From JBLHLB01 sp047618505 (lineage in GTDB: Bacteria; Planctomycetota; UBA1135; GCA-002686595), in assembly GCA_047618505.1 (NCBI GenBank), contig JBLHLB010000171.1, forward strand, positions 1-8,420: 8,420 nucleotides of DNA, given 5' to 3'. Positions 1 through 6,763 of this stretch are shown in pieces. The notes below the pieces were generated by a model. The model saw only the letters and a list, made by a program, of their open reading frames with translations, made no database searches and was not told the origin of the DNA. The position numbers and the translations under genes are program-made. Numbering within the stretch: the first letter of the stretch is position 1; every line of letters begins with the position of its first letter.

Positions 1-441
1 GAGCTCGAAACGGCGACGGAAGAAGAAGGGGTTGACGTCCTCTGCCGCTTCCTTTCCGGGGTCCGCGTAGCCGACCACGATGAGTCCGATGCTGTCGCCG
101 GCTGCGGGTGCTGAGAGCAATTCGAACTCAACAGCCACACGTGTGCCTTTGAACTGTCGTTCGTAGGGCATCATCAGATGCTCGTTGCGAGCCTGCAGCG
201 CTAAGGTGTCGAAGTAGGGACCAGCCAATTTGATGGAGGCGGGGCAGTCAATTTGCAGCAAAGCCTCCGGCAAGCCACCGGCTTCAATGTCTACCCCCTC
301 GGGAAGACCTAGTTCAATCTGGATGCTGTAGTTGCCCCCGACCGTGAGCTCATCGGCCTCAAGCCAAGCCGCAACCTCCACCGTCGGCGGGGGGCCCGTG
401 TCCTGAAGAAGGGGAAGCAAGAGTAGGCTGGCAACGAGCAT
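1..441 (-). CDS. Secreted protein of unknown function, C-terminus cut by window edge
   Basis: The reading frame is open from an ATG at 441-439 down to base 1 with no stop, giving the first 147 residues of a longer protein. The N-terminus (MLVASLLLLPLLQ) is a short hydrophobic signal-like segment, followed by a Pro-rich link and a beta-rich region that looks like an extracellular or periplasmic beta-sandwich. Recognisable stretches are LLQIDCPASIKL (61-72), ARNEHLMMPYERQ (84-96) and FRRRFEL (141-147). From memory, similar stretches occur in the N-terminal part of planctomycete redoxin/TlpA-like proteins; this is unverified and I assign no function. The frame stays open upstream to about position 670, so a GTG at 597-595 would add 52 residues, but that would bury the signal peptide. 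The ATG is therefore preferred, although no Shine-Dalgarno sequence precedes it. The gene is divergent from the beta-propeller gene at 697. Confidence 0.75.
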   Translation of the reverse strand, partial: MLVASLLLLPLLQDTGPPPTVEVAAWLEADELTVGGNYSIQIELGLPEGVDIEAGGLPEALLQIDCPASIKLAGPYFDTLALQARNEHLMMPYERQFKGTRVAVEFELLSAPAAGDSIGLIVVGYADPGKEAAEDVNPFFFRRRFEL

Positions 442-696
442 GGGACGTCTAGGGGACTGGGTCGTGAGGTTGGGCCAGAACAAGGCATGCAACGGGGACG
501 ACCCGAGCCTACGAGCGCAAAGCCTTTCCGGCAGAGCATTTACCAGCTGCCAGGGTTTCGAGTCGGTAACGCGCGGCAGATTCTGGTAGAGCTTCACGTA
601 TCCTGGCCTTCGATAGCCCTTGCCTAGACGTGACTTAGCAATCTGTGGCACCCCGCTGCACACCGCTATCCTGCGCCCTAATCACAAGAATATTAA
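442..696. other. Divergent intergenic region
   Basis: This 255-bp stretch separates two divergently oriented genes and must carry both their promoters. I see no convincing -35/-10 pair, hairpin terminator or repeat. The 20 bases before the plus-strand gene are AT-rich (AATATTAAATG) in an otherwise GC-rich window, which may help translation start in the absence of a Shine-Dalgarno sequence. The minus-strand frame of the left gene is open through most of the region but has no protein-like character. Confidence 0.5.
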
Positions 697-2097
697 ATGC
701 GCATCTCTACAGGTACAACCACAGGTCTCCCAATTGGCCTATCCATTGGGATCGTCCGGCTGGCTCTCTCGGCACTACTGTTGAGCGTTGGCCTCTCTGC
801 ACAACAGGGCAGCAGCGCCAATTGGCCGCAGTTTCGCGGGCCCTCCGCAACTGGCGTGTCCCTGGGAGCGGCCACCCCCGTTACGTTCGGCGGAGAGGAC
901 AACGAGAATGTTCTTTGGCGCACACCTGTCCCCGGGCTTTCCCACTCAAGCCCCGTTGTCTGGGGCGAGCGTGTCTTCATTTCCACCGCCGTACAGATCG
1001 GCAGTCGAGCGGAGCTAGCGAGCCTCTTTGGCTCAGCAGGTTATGGCGCGGGGGATTCGGTGACCGGAGACCTGCCCCATCTCTACCAGCTGTGGTGCCT
1101 GGAGAAGTCTAGCGGCGTCGTCCTGTGGACCCGCACGGCCCACCGCGGGGTACCCCAGGTCATGCGTCACCCCAAGTCTAGCCACGCCAACCCAACTCCG
1201 GCCTGTGACGCGGAGCGGGTGGTAGTCTCCTTTGGCTCAGAGGGCCTCTTTGCCTTCGACCATGATGGAAACCAATTGTGGAAACGAGAGCTTGGCTACC
1301 TAGATTCCGCCGCACCCGATTATGGGCAAGAGGGTTACCAGTGGGGCTTTGCCAGCTCGCCGGTTCTCGGGCCGGAGCATGTCTTTGTGCAGTGCGACCA
1401 CGAGGGTGACTCCTATGTGGCAGCCTTCAAACTGTCGGATGGTTCTGAGGTCTGGCGGACGGCACGCGAGGAGTCATCCACCTGGTCCACTCCAACCGTA
1501 GTCCTGGAGGACACACCGCAGTTGGTCCTGAATGGCTACAGGCACATCGGCGGGTATAGCCTGGATACGGGCCAGTCACTTTGGCGTCTTGTCGGTGGTG
1601 GCGACGTGCCCGTACCAACTCCTGTGGCCTACGAAGGACTCGTGTTCCTGACGAGTGCTCACGGTCCCGACAGCCCACTGCGGGCGGTGCAGCTTGGCGC
1701 CGAGGGCGAAGTCCTGCGCGACGGAACCGATGACGACCTCCTTTGGGAGAACAAGCGTCGCGGTGTCTACATGCAAACGCCCCTGGTGCACGACGGGCTG
1801 GTTTGGGCCTGCAGTGACGCTGGCATCTTGGCCTGCTACGACTTTATCTCCGGCGAAGCGTACTTCCGCGAACGCCTGGGGGACGGGAGCTACGGTTTCT
1901 CTGGCTCACCGGTTTTCGCTGACGGCAAGCTGTACCTCTCCGGCGAGGGTGGAATTGTCACCGTGGTGAACGCGTCCAAGTCTTTCGAAGTTCTGGCGCA
2001 GAACGACCTGGGGGAGACTTTGATGGCCACCCCGGCTATCTCCGATGGGATCCTTATCTTCCGAGGGCGAGACAGCGTGATTGCAGTACGGAAGTAG
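697..2097 (+). CDS. Exported PQQ-like (BamB-type) beta-propeller repeat protein
   Basis: This 466-residue protein has a signal peptide with an Arg before a hydrophobic core (about 20-35) and likely cleavage after GLSA (A35/Q36). The mature N-terminus carries NWPQFRGPSATG (42-53), a motif typical of the large planctomycete PQQ-like family. Seven or eight propeller blades follow, recognisable by repeating 'SSPV-x-hydrophobic strand' and 'DG-x-x-LW' elements: LWRTPVPG (73-80), SSPVVWGERVFIS (84-96), GNQLWKREL (191-199), SSPVLGPEHVFVQC (220-233), GSEVWRT (249-255), TGQSLWRLVG (291-300), TPLVHDGLVWAC (361-372) and GSPVFADGKLYLSG (403-416). The fold resembles BamB and the PQQ dehydrogenases, but no cytochrome domain or clear quinone-binding signature is visible, so a scaffold, sugar/polymer-binding or degenerate enzyme role is as likely as catalysis. 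It stands alone: it is divergent on the left and convergent with the M61 gene on the right. Confidence 0.9.
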   Translation: MRISTGTTTGLPIGLSIGIVRLALSALLLSVGLSAQQGSSANWPQFRGPSATGVSLGAATPVTFGGEDNENVLWRTPVPGLSHSSPVVWGERVFISTAVQIGSRAELASLFGSAGYGAGDSVTGDLPHLYQLWCLEKSSGVVLWTRTAHRGVPQVMRHPKSSHANPTPACDAERVVVSFGSEGLFAFDHDGNQLWKRELGYLDSAAPDYGQEGYQWGFASSPVLGPEHVFVQCDHEGDSYVAAFKLSDGSEVWRTAREESSTWSTPTVVLEDTPQLVLNGYRHIGGYSLDTGQSLWRLVGGGDVPVPTPVAYEGLVFLTSAHGPDSPLRAVQLGAEGEVLRDGTDDDLLWENKRRGVYMQTPLVHDGLVWACSDAGILACYDFISGEAYFRERLGDGSYGFSGSPVFADGKLYLSGEGGIVTVVNASKSFEVLAQNDLGETLMATPAISDGILIFRGRDSVIAVRK

Positions 2098-2142
2098 AAA
2101 CAGCGGCGATCGGCTGCACATGAGTTACGTGCCGTACCGGCC

Positions 2143-2163
2143 CTAGGTACTAGGCACTAGGCA
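2143..2163. repeat. Three tandem heptamers CTAGGYA
   Basis: CTAGGTA, CTAGGCA and CTAGGCA lie head to tail 46 bases after the stop of the beta-propeller gene, just before the terminator hairpin. They are non-coding. They may simply be a small slippage-generated repeat. Confidence 0.6.
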
Positions 2164-2169
2164 CATAGC

Positions 2170-2210
2170 AAAAAGCGCAGCGCCCGGGGTAGCCCGAGCG
2201 CTGCGCTTCT
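2170..2210. terminator. Strong convergent (two-way) rho-independent terminator
   Basis: An 11-bp perfect stem, AAGCGCAGCGC (2173-2183) with GCGCTGCGCTT (2198-2208), is topped after one mismatch by an inner CGGG/CCCG stem and a GTAG loop. Read on the minus strand the stem runs into TTTTT, about 27 nt after the stop of the M61 gene. Read on the plus strand it is followed by TTCTCTTGTT, about 75 nt after the stop of the beta-propeller gene. Its position between converging genes and the T-tract fit termination from both sides, strongest for the minus strand. Confidence 0.85.
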
Positions 2211-2235
2211 CTTGTTGCGAACCGGCGCCGCTCTT

Positions 2236-4008
2236 CTAGTTCACGGAGGTCAACCACGCCTCGCGGATGGCGAGTTGCTTGTCGGTGGCATTTTCGTCCC
2301 AGGTGAGGGTTGGAATCATCCGGGTTTCCTCTGACAGGGTCACTTCGAGCTCGCGTGACTCGCCGTTGCGCTCAAGAGTAAGGACCACGACATCTCCGGC
2401 CTGGTGCTGCTTCAGGAACTCATCGCGATCTCCGAATTCCTCGCCGTCAACGCTCGCCAGTGTTTCGCCGGGTAGGGGACTCTCAAGCTGTTGCGGAGTC
2501 GGATCCTCGCTCAAGCGACGACCACCGATGCGGTTACGGCGCAACGAGAAGGGGAAGGAGCAGGGGATGATCTCCTCGGAATACCCAACCCCTGCGTAGG
2601 CTAGGTACTCGCCTAGGGGCGGGTCCATGGTGCCGACCACGTGACGAGCGAAGAACTCCGAGAAGTCATAGTTGCTCACTGCAGTGCAGGCCCGTTCCAC
2701 GTCGCCTTCCTCGAAGCCAACGTTGCGCTCAGCGAACCAACGGTTCATGAAGCGCATCACATCATTCAGAGACTTCGTCCCGTTGGTCTCGTGGCGAATC
2801 TTCAGGTCGAGCATGAGCCCAAGGAGTTCACCCTTACCGTAGTAGTCGACACGCGAGCCCTCCTCGTTGTTGAAGCGATGCCAAGAGTTGCGGCTGGCCC
2901 AGGTTACCGAGTGGTCTCTGCGCCGTGGCTTATTCAGTTCACGGTTTACGATCCCGCTCAAGTGCCCAAGGTAGCGCTCGCGATCCCACAGGTTGATTCG
3001 AGCCAAGGTCAGATCGCCAAAGTAGGAGGTCCAGCCTTCGGAAACCCACAGGTTGCCGGTGTAGTTTTCCTGCTGGTAGTCAAAGGGCCCCAGGGTTACC
3101 GGGCGGATACGCTTGACGTTCCAGGTGTGGAAGAACTCGTGGGAAGTAACTGACGCCCCGGCGGCTACATCATTGCGCTGTGAACCAGCCTGAAGACCAA
3201 TTGAGGTCGAGTTCAAGTGCTCGAGTCCGCCACCACCGGGCAGGCTGAACAGGAATATGTAGTTGGGGAAGGGGAAGCTCCCGTAGAGCTGGCCTTGGTT
3301 GATGACAATGCGCTCGACGATGGCGACGAAGGCGTCGATGTCAAAGTCGTACTCCTGGGCCTGCTCGAAGAAGACACAGGTGAAGGGCGTTCCGTAAACG
3401 CTGAATTCACGTTCCTCAAAGTGCCCGAGGATCGTGGGCGCATCGATAAAGGTGTCATAATCCCGGGCGTGGCGTAGGCTCGAATCATCCGTGCGCAAGA
3501 GGCCGTTGGCGACCTTCCAACCCTCGGGGATGATGTAGCGTGAAGTGACGGGAACGTCCTTCCCACCGCCTACGTACATGTAGGTGCTCGGGCCGCTGAC
3601 GTTCATGCCGGTGATGGTCTCACTATTCGCACCACGCCCTCCTCGCCTGCGACCGCCGGGGACACTGTAGGTCACGCGAAGGTTGCCGCGCCCCTCTGTG
3701 GCGACACTCCAGCTGTTCTTGTCCATCTGCACGAGAGCGAGTTCCGTATCTGCACCTCCGGTCACCCTAAGGCTTTGGATACGATCTCCCGTGTCTCGTA
3801 GCCCGTAGGCTCCAGGACTCCACTCGGGGATATACAGGCGCAGGGTAGGGCGGTTTACGTTCTGGACATCCAACACGATGTCGAGGCTCTGTAGGTCCTC
3901 GGCGACGGTTGTCGTATAGCTGATCTCCAGAGGCGTCAGGTCGTCGCGGTTCGTCTGGGCGAAGCTTGGCGCGGTCAGCACCAGCAGCAGGGAGAAACGA
4001 ATGCTCAT
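2236..4008 (-). CDS. Secreted M61-family metallopeptidase (glycyl-aminopeptidase-like) with C-terminal PDZ-like region
   Basis: A 590-residue zinc peptidase of clan MA, family M61. Signal peptide 1-17 (MSIRFSLLLVLTAPSFA, cleaved before Q18). An N-terminal beta domain follows (about 25-200), with the family-typical RLYIPEWSPGAYGLRD (57-72). The catalytic domain holds GGGLEH (259-264), the M61 counterpart of the M1 exopeptidase motif, then the zinc motif HEFFHTWNVKRIRP (290-303) with ligands H290 and H294 and base E291. The third ligand is E324 in WVSEGWTSYF, and the late YYGKG motif is at 389-393. From about 465 to the end there is a PDZ-like region (YLAYAGVGY, then DGEEF...LERNG). Family members cleave N-terminal Gly/Ala from peptides; exact specificity cannot be read here. 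The start is set by the signal peptide: the frame continues upstream to 4353, but that extension would read through the neighbour's terminator and into its coding end. Odd points are an Arg/Gly-rich insert (118-127) and a degenerate PDZ loop. Confidence 0.92.
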   Translation of the reverse strand: MSIRFSLLLVLTAPSFAQTNRDDLTPLEISYTTTVAEDLQSLDIVLDVQNVNRPTLRLYIPEWSPGAYGLRDTGDRIQSLRVTGGADTELALVQMDKNSWSVATEGRGNLRVTYSVPGGRRRGGRGANSETITGMNVSGPSTYMYVGGGKDVPVTSRYIIPEGWKVANGLLRTDDSSLRHARDYDTFIDAPTILGHFEEREFSVYGTPFTCVFFEQAQEYDFDIDAFVAIVERIVINQGQLYGSFPFPNYIFLFSLPGGGGLEHLNSTSIGLQAGSQRNDVAAGASVTSHEFFHTWNVKRIRPVTLGPFDYQQENYTGNLWVSEGWTSYFGDLTLARINLWDRERYLGHLSGIVNRELNKPRRRDHSVTWASRNSWHRFNNEEGSRVDYYGKGELLGLMLDLKIRHETNGTKSLNDVMRFMNRWFAERNVGFEEGDVERACTAVSNYDFSEFFARHVVGTMDPPLGEYLAYAGVGYSEEIIPCSFPFSLRRNRIGGRRLSEDPTPQQLESPLPGETLASVDGEEFGDRDEFLKQHQAGDVVVLTLERNGESRELEVTLSEETRMIPTLTWDENATDKQLAIREAWLTSVN

Positions 4009-4117
4009 CGTAGGGGCATCTTTTGGGGACTCGAGGAATGGGCGAGCCGTCATCCTATCAGCAGAAATGACCTGTCCCCGGTGCTCGAACGTGATGCTTT
4101 CGAAAGGGGTCCCATAC

Positions 4118-4155
4118 AAAAAGAGGCGCCGGCGAGATTCATTCCCGCCGGCGCC
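4118..4155 (-). terminator. Rho-independent terminator of the serine protease gene
   Basis: A perfect 10-bp GC stem, GGCGCCGGCG (4125-4134) with CGCCGGCGCC (4146-4155), has an 11-base loop. On the minus strand it is followed by TCTTTTTG, about 28 nt after the stop of the lysyl-endopeptidase-like gene at 4184. It separates that gene from the downstream M61 gene, so the two proteases are probably transcribed separately. Confidence 0.88.
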
Positions 4156-4183
4156 CCTTGATTGCTGGATCAGTGCAGTTGCA

Positions 4184-5917
4184 TTAGAACCCGAGGACCA
4201 GATCCAAGGCGTTGCCAAGGGCGAAGGGGACGACTCCACCGAAGTGGGCGGCCTGGGTATAAACCTCGACGCCGCTAAGGCTCGAGTCATTGGGAATGGC
4301 CAGGACAAAGCCTGCAATCGGACCAGCCAGCGCCGCAAGGCCCAGCACTTCACCGCCGGGGTCGGTGATGTTGACGAGCAGCTCTTGGCCGCCGCCTAGG
4401 GTCACAGTCAAGGACGAGGTGTAGCCGATGACCAGGGCGAGGTTGTGTCCCGTTGTGCCCACGAGATCCACGGTCGTCAGGAACGTCGACCCAATTTTCG
4501 GCAGGTTCAGGGCTGCATAGCTTGCCGGGTTGGAGCCACCGTTGCGGAAGGTCACACTTGCACTGTCGGATAGGGTGTCCACCGTCAGGGCGCCCGACCC
4601 AATGGGGTCGAGCCAATCGCTCAATCGAGTTGCAGAGTTCGGGCCAGTCCAGGACCGCGAGAACTTTCCGTACCAGTCAGAGGTCTGGCTGGAGCAGGAA
4701 GCAAAGCCACCATGCAGTTGACCGATGATGCGATGGTTTTGGTCAAAGAGAGGCGACCCAGAAGACCCGGGTTCCGTGGTGCCGAGATCCCAGTCCGTGA
4801 CTCGGACGTGGGATCCATCGCCGGGGATGCCGTTGCCCAGGTAGGAAGTTGTCGTAGTGGGTTGATCCTCAAAACTGATGCGCTTCTCATCCGTGTTGGG
4901 ATGGTGAATGGCAATGGCTGAGGTTGCGTCAACGCCAGAGCGGTCCCAACCTGAATAGGTCACGCCGAAGGCGGAGGGGTCATCGTCCAGCTCCACCAGG
5001 GTGAAATCCGAAGTCGAACGGCCGGCGCGGAAGGTCGAGCCGGAGCTGAACTCACTCAAGCTTCCGTTGCCGTTCCCTCCACTGGAGCCACTGCCGGGGG
5101 TACGGCAGGTGCTGTTTTCAAAGTTCCAATAGACCACTAGGGAAGCTGCGTTGCTGGCACGAACGCCACAGTGATCCGCAGTCATGAAGAAGGGCGTGCC
5201 GTCGCCCGCGGTGTTGTTCACCAGGAAGCCCGTGCAGAAAGTGGACCCACCAAGGGAGATCACGCCAACCGAGGGGATTTCGTTTTGCCAGTCGTCTCCT
5301 TCGGGGCAAACAACATCTACATTGCAGCTCCCGGACTCCGCGGCGGTGGGGTCACCAAAGCCTCGATAGCCATAGCCAATCTGCGTCAAGGTTAAGCGCA
5401 GGTCCTTGGTCTGCGAGCGCGGCAAGGTGACCTCGATCACGAGATCGTCCGTCAACAGAACGGGGGTCCAAAGCTCGCCATGGGCATCGTTGTCAGCCGC
5501 CGTAAAAGGGCGCATCTGGAGAGCCAAGTCCAGGCTGGAATGCACTAGAACTTTGGCCTGATGCGGAAGGTCGAACTCGCCAAAGCCGAGGTTGAGGGAC
5601 ACGGCCTGGGGCGCCTTGACCCGCAAGCGTCCAACCGCGACGTCATCGCTCGTCAGACTCCATGTCGCCGTGTCCACGAAGTTGATGTCCACCTGGTAGG
5701 GGATGGCGAAGCGCGGGGGCTCACCCACTTCCAGACGCATCTCGTCTTCCAGCTGCACCGCAGCTCTGTTGATCGCCGGAACCTGGTGAACTGCGACATC
5801 GCTGAGGGGCTGGAGGTTGTAGAGCGCCGCAGAGGACTGACTCGACTGGGCGTTGACCCCCAGGGCCAAGCTGCCGGTGATCAACAGCACGGCGGATACG
5901 CGTAGGGTGGACTTCAT
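4184..5917 (-). CDS. Secreted lysyl-endopeptidase-type serine protease (S1, Achromobacter protease I-like) with C-terminal module
   Basis: A 577-residue preproprotease. Signal peptide 1-23 (cleaved after VNA); propeptide about 24-194; protease domain about 195-450. The domain closely follows Achromobacter protease I: SGSCNVDVVCPEGD (195-208), TADHCG, VVYWNFENSTC, SGWDRSG, IAIHHPN, EPGSSGSP, QLHGG and RLSDWLDP. The triad is H249, D304 and S386. D414 matches Asp225, which sets Lys-P1 specificity, so cleavage after lysine is expected. All six disulfide cysteines are present (C198-C408, C204-C271, C228-C250 by correspondence). Residues about 450-577 form a separate beta-rich module that resembles the tail of the HAF protein at 6828-8258. 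The usual PKD-type tail of the Achromobacter enzyme is absent. Two departures stand out: Tyr359 lies where Trp169 is expected, and no Lys immediately precedes the mature N-terminus. Start ATG at 5917 fits the signal peptide; no clear Shine-Dalgarno sequence. A terminator follows. Confidence 0.94.
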   Translation of the reverse strand: MKSTLRVSAVLLITGSLALGVNAQSSQSSAALYNLQPLSDVAVHQVPAINRAAVQLEDEMRLEVGEPPRFAIPYQVDINFVDTATWSLTSDDVAVGRLRVKAPQAVSLNLGFGEFDLPHQAKVLVHSSLDLALQMRPFTAADNDAHGELWTPVLLTDDLVIEVTLPRSQTKDLRLTLTQIGYGYRGFGDPTAAESGSCNVDVVCPEGDDWQNEIPSVGVISLGGSTFCTGFLVNNTAGDGTPFFMTADHCGVRASNAASLVVYWNFENSTCRTPGSGSSGGNGNGSLSEFSSGSTFRAGRSTSDFTLVELDDDPSAFGVTYSGWDRSGVDATSAIAIHHPNTDEKRISFEDQPTTTTSYLGNGIPGDGSHVRVTDWDLGTTEPGSSGSPLFDQNHRIIGQLHGGFASCSSQTSDWYGKFSRSWTGPNSATRLSDWLDPIGSGALTVDTLSDSASVTFRNGGSNPASYAALNLPKIGSTFLTTVDLVGTTGHNLALVIGYTSSLTVTLGGGQELLVNITDPGGEVLGLAALAGPIAGFVLAIPNDSSLSGVEVYTQAAHFGGVVPFALGNALDLVLGF

Positions 5918-6121
5918 GAATTGTCTTGGGAGTTAGCGTAGAATGGGACGGGCCCGGGGGGTGCACGGCTTAATTCCGACACTCCCGGGGCAACAGTCAA
6001 CTCTACATCTTCGAGCATAAACTCGACAGGGGGGCAAGTTTCCTCGCCCCTGTTAAACCCCGAATTCCTTTCCGGGGAATAATGGAACCCTTGCTCTGCC
6101 GCATGTTCAGCAAGGGATCTA
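5918..6121. promoter_or_regulatory. Divergent intergenic region with three potential hairpins
   Basis: This 204-bp region separates the serine protease gene (minus) from the TPM gene (plus). Three inverted repeats are visible. 5952-5963 pairs with 5980-5991 (12 bp with one mismatch and one G-U). 6026-6032 (ACAGGGG) pairs with 6047-6053 (CCCCTGT). 6058-6062 (CCCCG) pairs with 6073-6077 (CGGGG). None is followed by a T-tract in either direction, so they do not look like terminators. They could be leader structures or protein-binding sites. A TTGACT on the minus strand near 5996-6001 resembles a -35 box, but no good -10 box lies at the right spacing. Confidence 0.4.
6112..6116 (+). promoter_or_regulatory. 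Shine-Dalgarno sequence selecting the GTG start at 6122
   Basis: AAGGG lies 5 nt before a GTG codon at 6122 and 14 nt before the next in-frame ATG at 6131. The spacing favours GTG, and the GTG start also gives the signal peptide an Arg at residue 2. It is the only convincing Shine-Dalgarno sequence seen in this window. Confidence 0.55.
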
Positions 6122-6691
6122 GTGCGTCCTATGCAACTATCCGTCGTCGCGTTTCTCCTTGCCGTATCTACGAGTTGTGTCACCGGCGGTGTCGAATCGG
6201 CGGAGAGCCCAACGGCCAATGATCAAGCGGTTGCTAGCCAGGCTGCTCTTGAGGCTGCAACGCCGACGCAGATATCGCCTGACTGGACGCCCTTGGCAGA
6301 GGGCTGGGTGACCGATCTCACGGGAGTCCTAAGTGACGGCCGTAAGCGTGACCTGAGCGAGATGCTGATCGCTCACCGGGACGTCACGACTGCGGAGTTT
6401 GCAGTGCTTCTTGTCCAGGATCTTCGTGGTGAGGACATCGAGGTGTTCGCGCTTCGAGTTGCCACAGCCTGGGGGCTCGGCCAGCTCGCCAGCTCGAACG
6501 GCTTATTGATGGTGATTGCCCTCGATGATCGTCTGGTGCGCCTGGAGGTTGCAGATGGACTCAGCGCTTCCATCCCCAACTCCCTAGCCAAGAGAGTCAT
6601 CATGGAGGACATGGCCCCAGCCCTCCGTGAGGCCCGCTATGGGGATGCAATTCAGAACGCCCTGACCACACTCATGGACGCAAGTCGCTGA
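6122..6691 (+). CDS. Small TPM-domain putative lipoprotein
   Basis: A 189-residue protein beginning at GTG. Residues 1-19 form a signal peptide ending in STSC, a weak lipobox (Ser rather than Leu at -3), so C19 may be lipidated. A low-complexity Ala/Thr/Ser linker runs to about 55. A TPM domain (PF04536 type) covers about 61-182: WVTDLTGVLSDG (62-73), GEDIEVFALRVATAWGLG (103-120), NGLLMVIALDDRLVRLEV (126-143) and the closing RYGDAIQNAL (172-181). TPM domains are small alpha/beta domains of envelope proteins, named after the plant thylakoid protein TLP18.3, in which a weak phosphatase activity was reported; their bacterial role is largely unknown. The domain is complete, but unlike many bacterial members there is no C-terminal membrane segment or glycine-rich tail. 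It is transcribed alone, divergent from the serine protease and convergent with the HAF gene. An ATG start at 6131 would remove three residues. Confidence 0.85.
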   Translation: MRPMQLSVVAFLLAVSTSCVTGGVESAESPTANDQAVASQAALEAATPTQISPDWTPLAEGWVTDLTGVLSDGRKRDLSEMLIAHRDVTTAEFAVLLVQDLRGEDIEVFALRVATAWGLGQLASSNGLLMVIALDDRLVRLEVADGLSASIPNSLAKRVIMEDMAPALREARYGDAIQNALTTLMDASR

Positions 6692-6763
6692 TGCCTTGAA
6701 AAGGCGCTAGCCGAAGCGGCTCTCGTGCCCCCGTCGCACCGCTGCAGGTCGACTCTCACGGTG

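Noticed and set aside
309..539. Minus-strand open frame of 76 residues near the left edge
   Set aside because: It overlaps the start of the secreted protein at 1-441 in another frame and has a low-complexity Arg/Pro/Ser composition.
645..1112. Plus-strand open frame of 155 residues overlapping the propeller gene
   Set aside because: It is an alternative frame within a well-supported gene, rich in Arg, Pro and Cys, with no recognisable domain.
2641..3153. Plus-strand open frame of 170 residues inside the M61 gene
   Set aside because: It is antisense to the zinc-motif region of a clearly coding gene; its openness is explained by the GC-rich codon pattern.
4009..4353. Upstream extension of the M61 frame by 115 residues to 4353
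   Set aside because: It would overlap the end of the serine protease gene in another frame and span its terminator; the protein is non-homologous in character there, and a clear signal peptide starts at 4008.
4001..4399. Plus-strand open frame of 132 residues across the terminator between the two proteases
   Set aside because: It runs antisense to the protease end and through a terminator hairpin, with no domain or start signal.
5976..6001. Sigma70-type promoter on the minus strand starting at TTGACT
   Set aside because: The -35 box is good, but no sequence close to TATAAT lies 16-18 bases downstream.
6694..6735. Two short hairpins just after the TPM stop (GCCTT/AAGGC and AGCCG/CGGCT)
   Set aside because: Stems are only 5 bp with three-base loops and no T-tract; they are too weak to call as a terminator.
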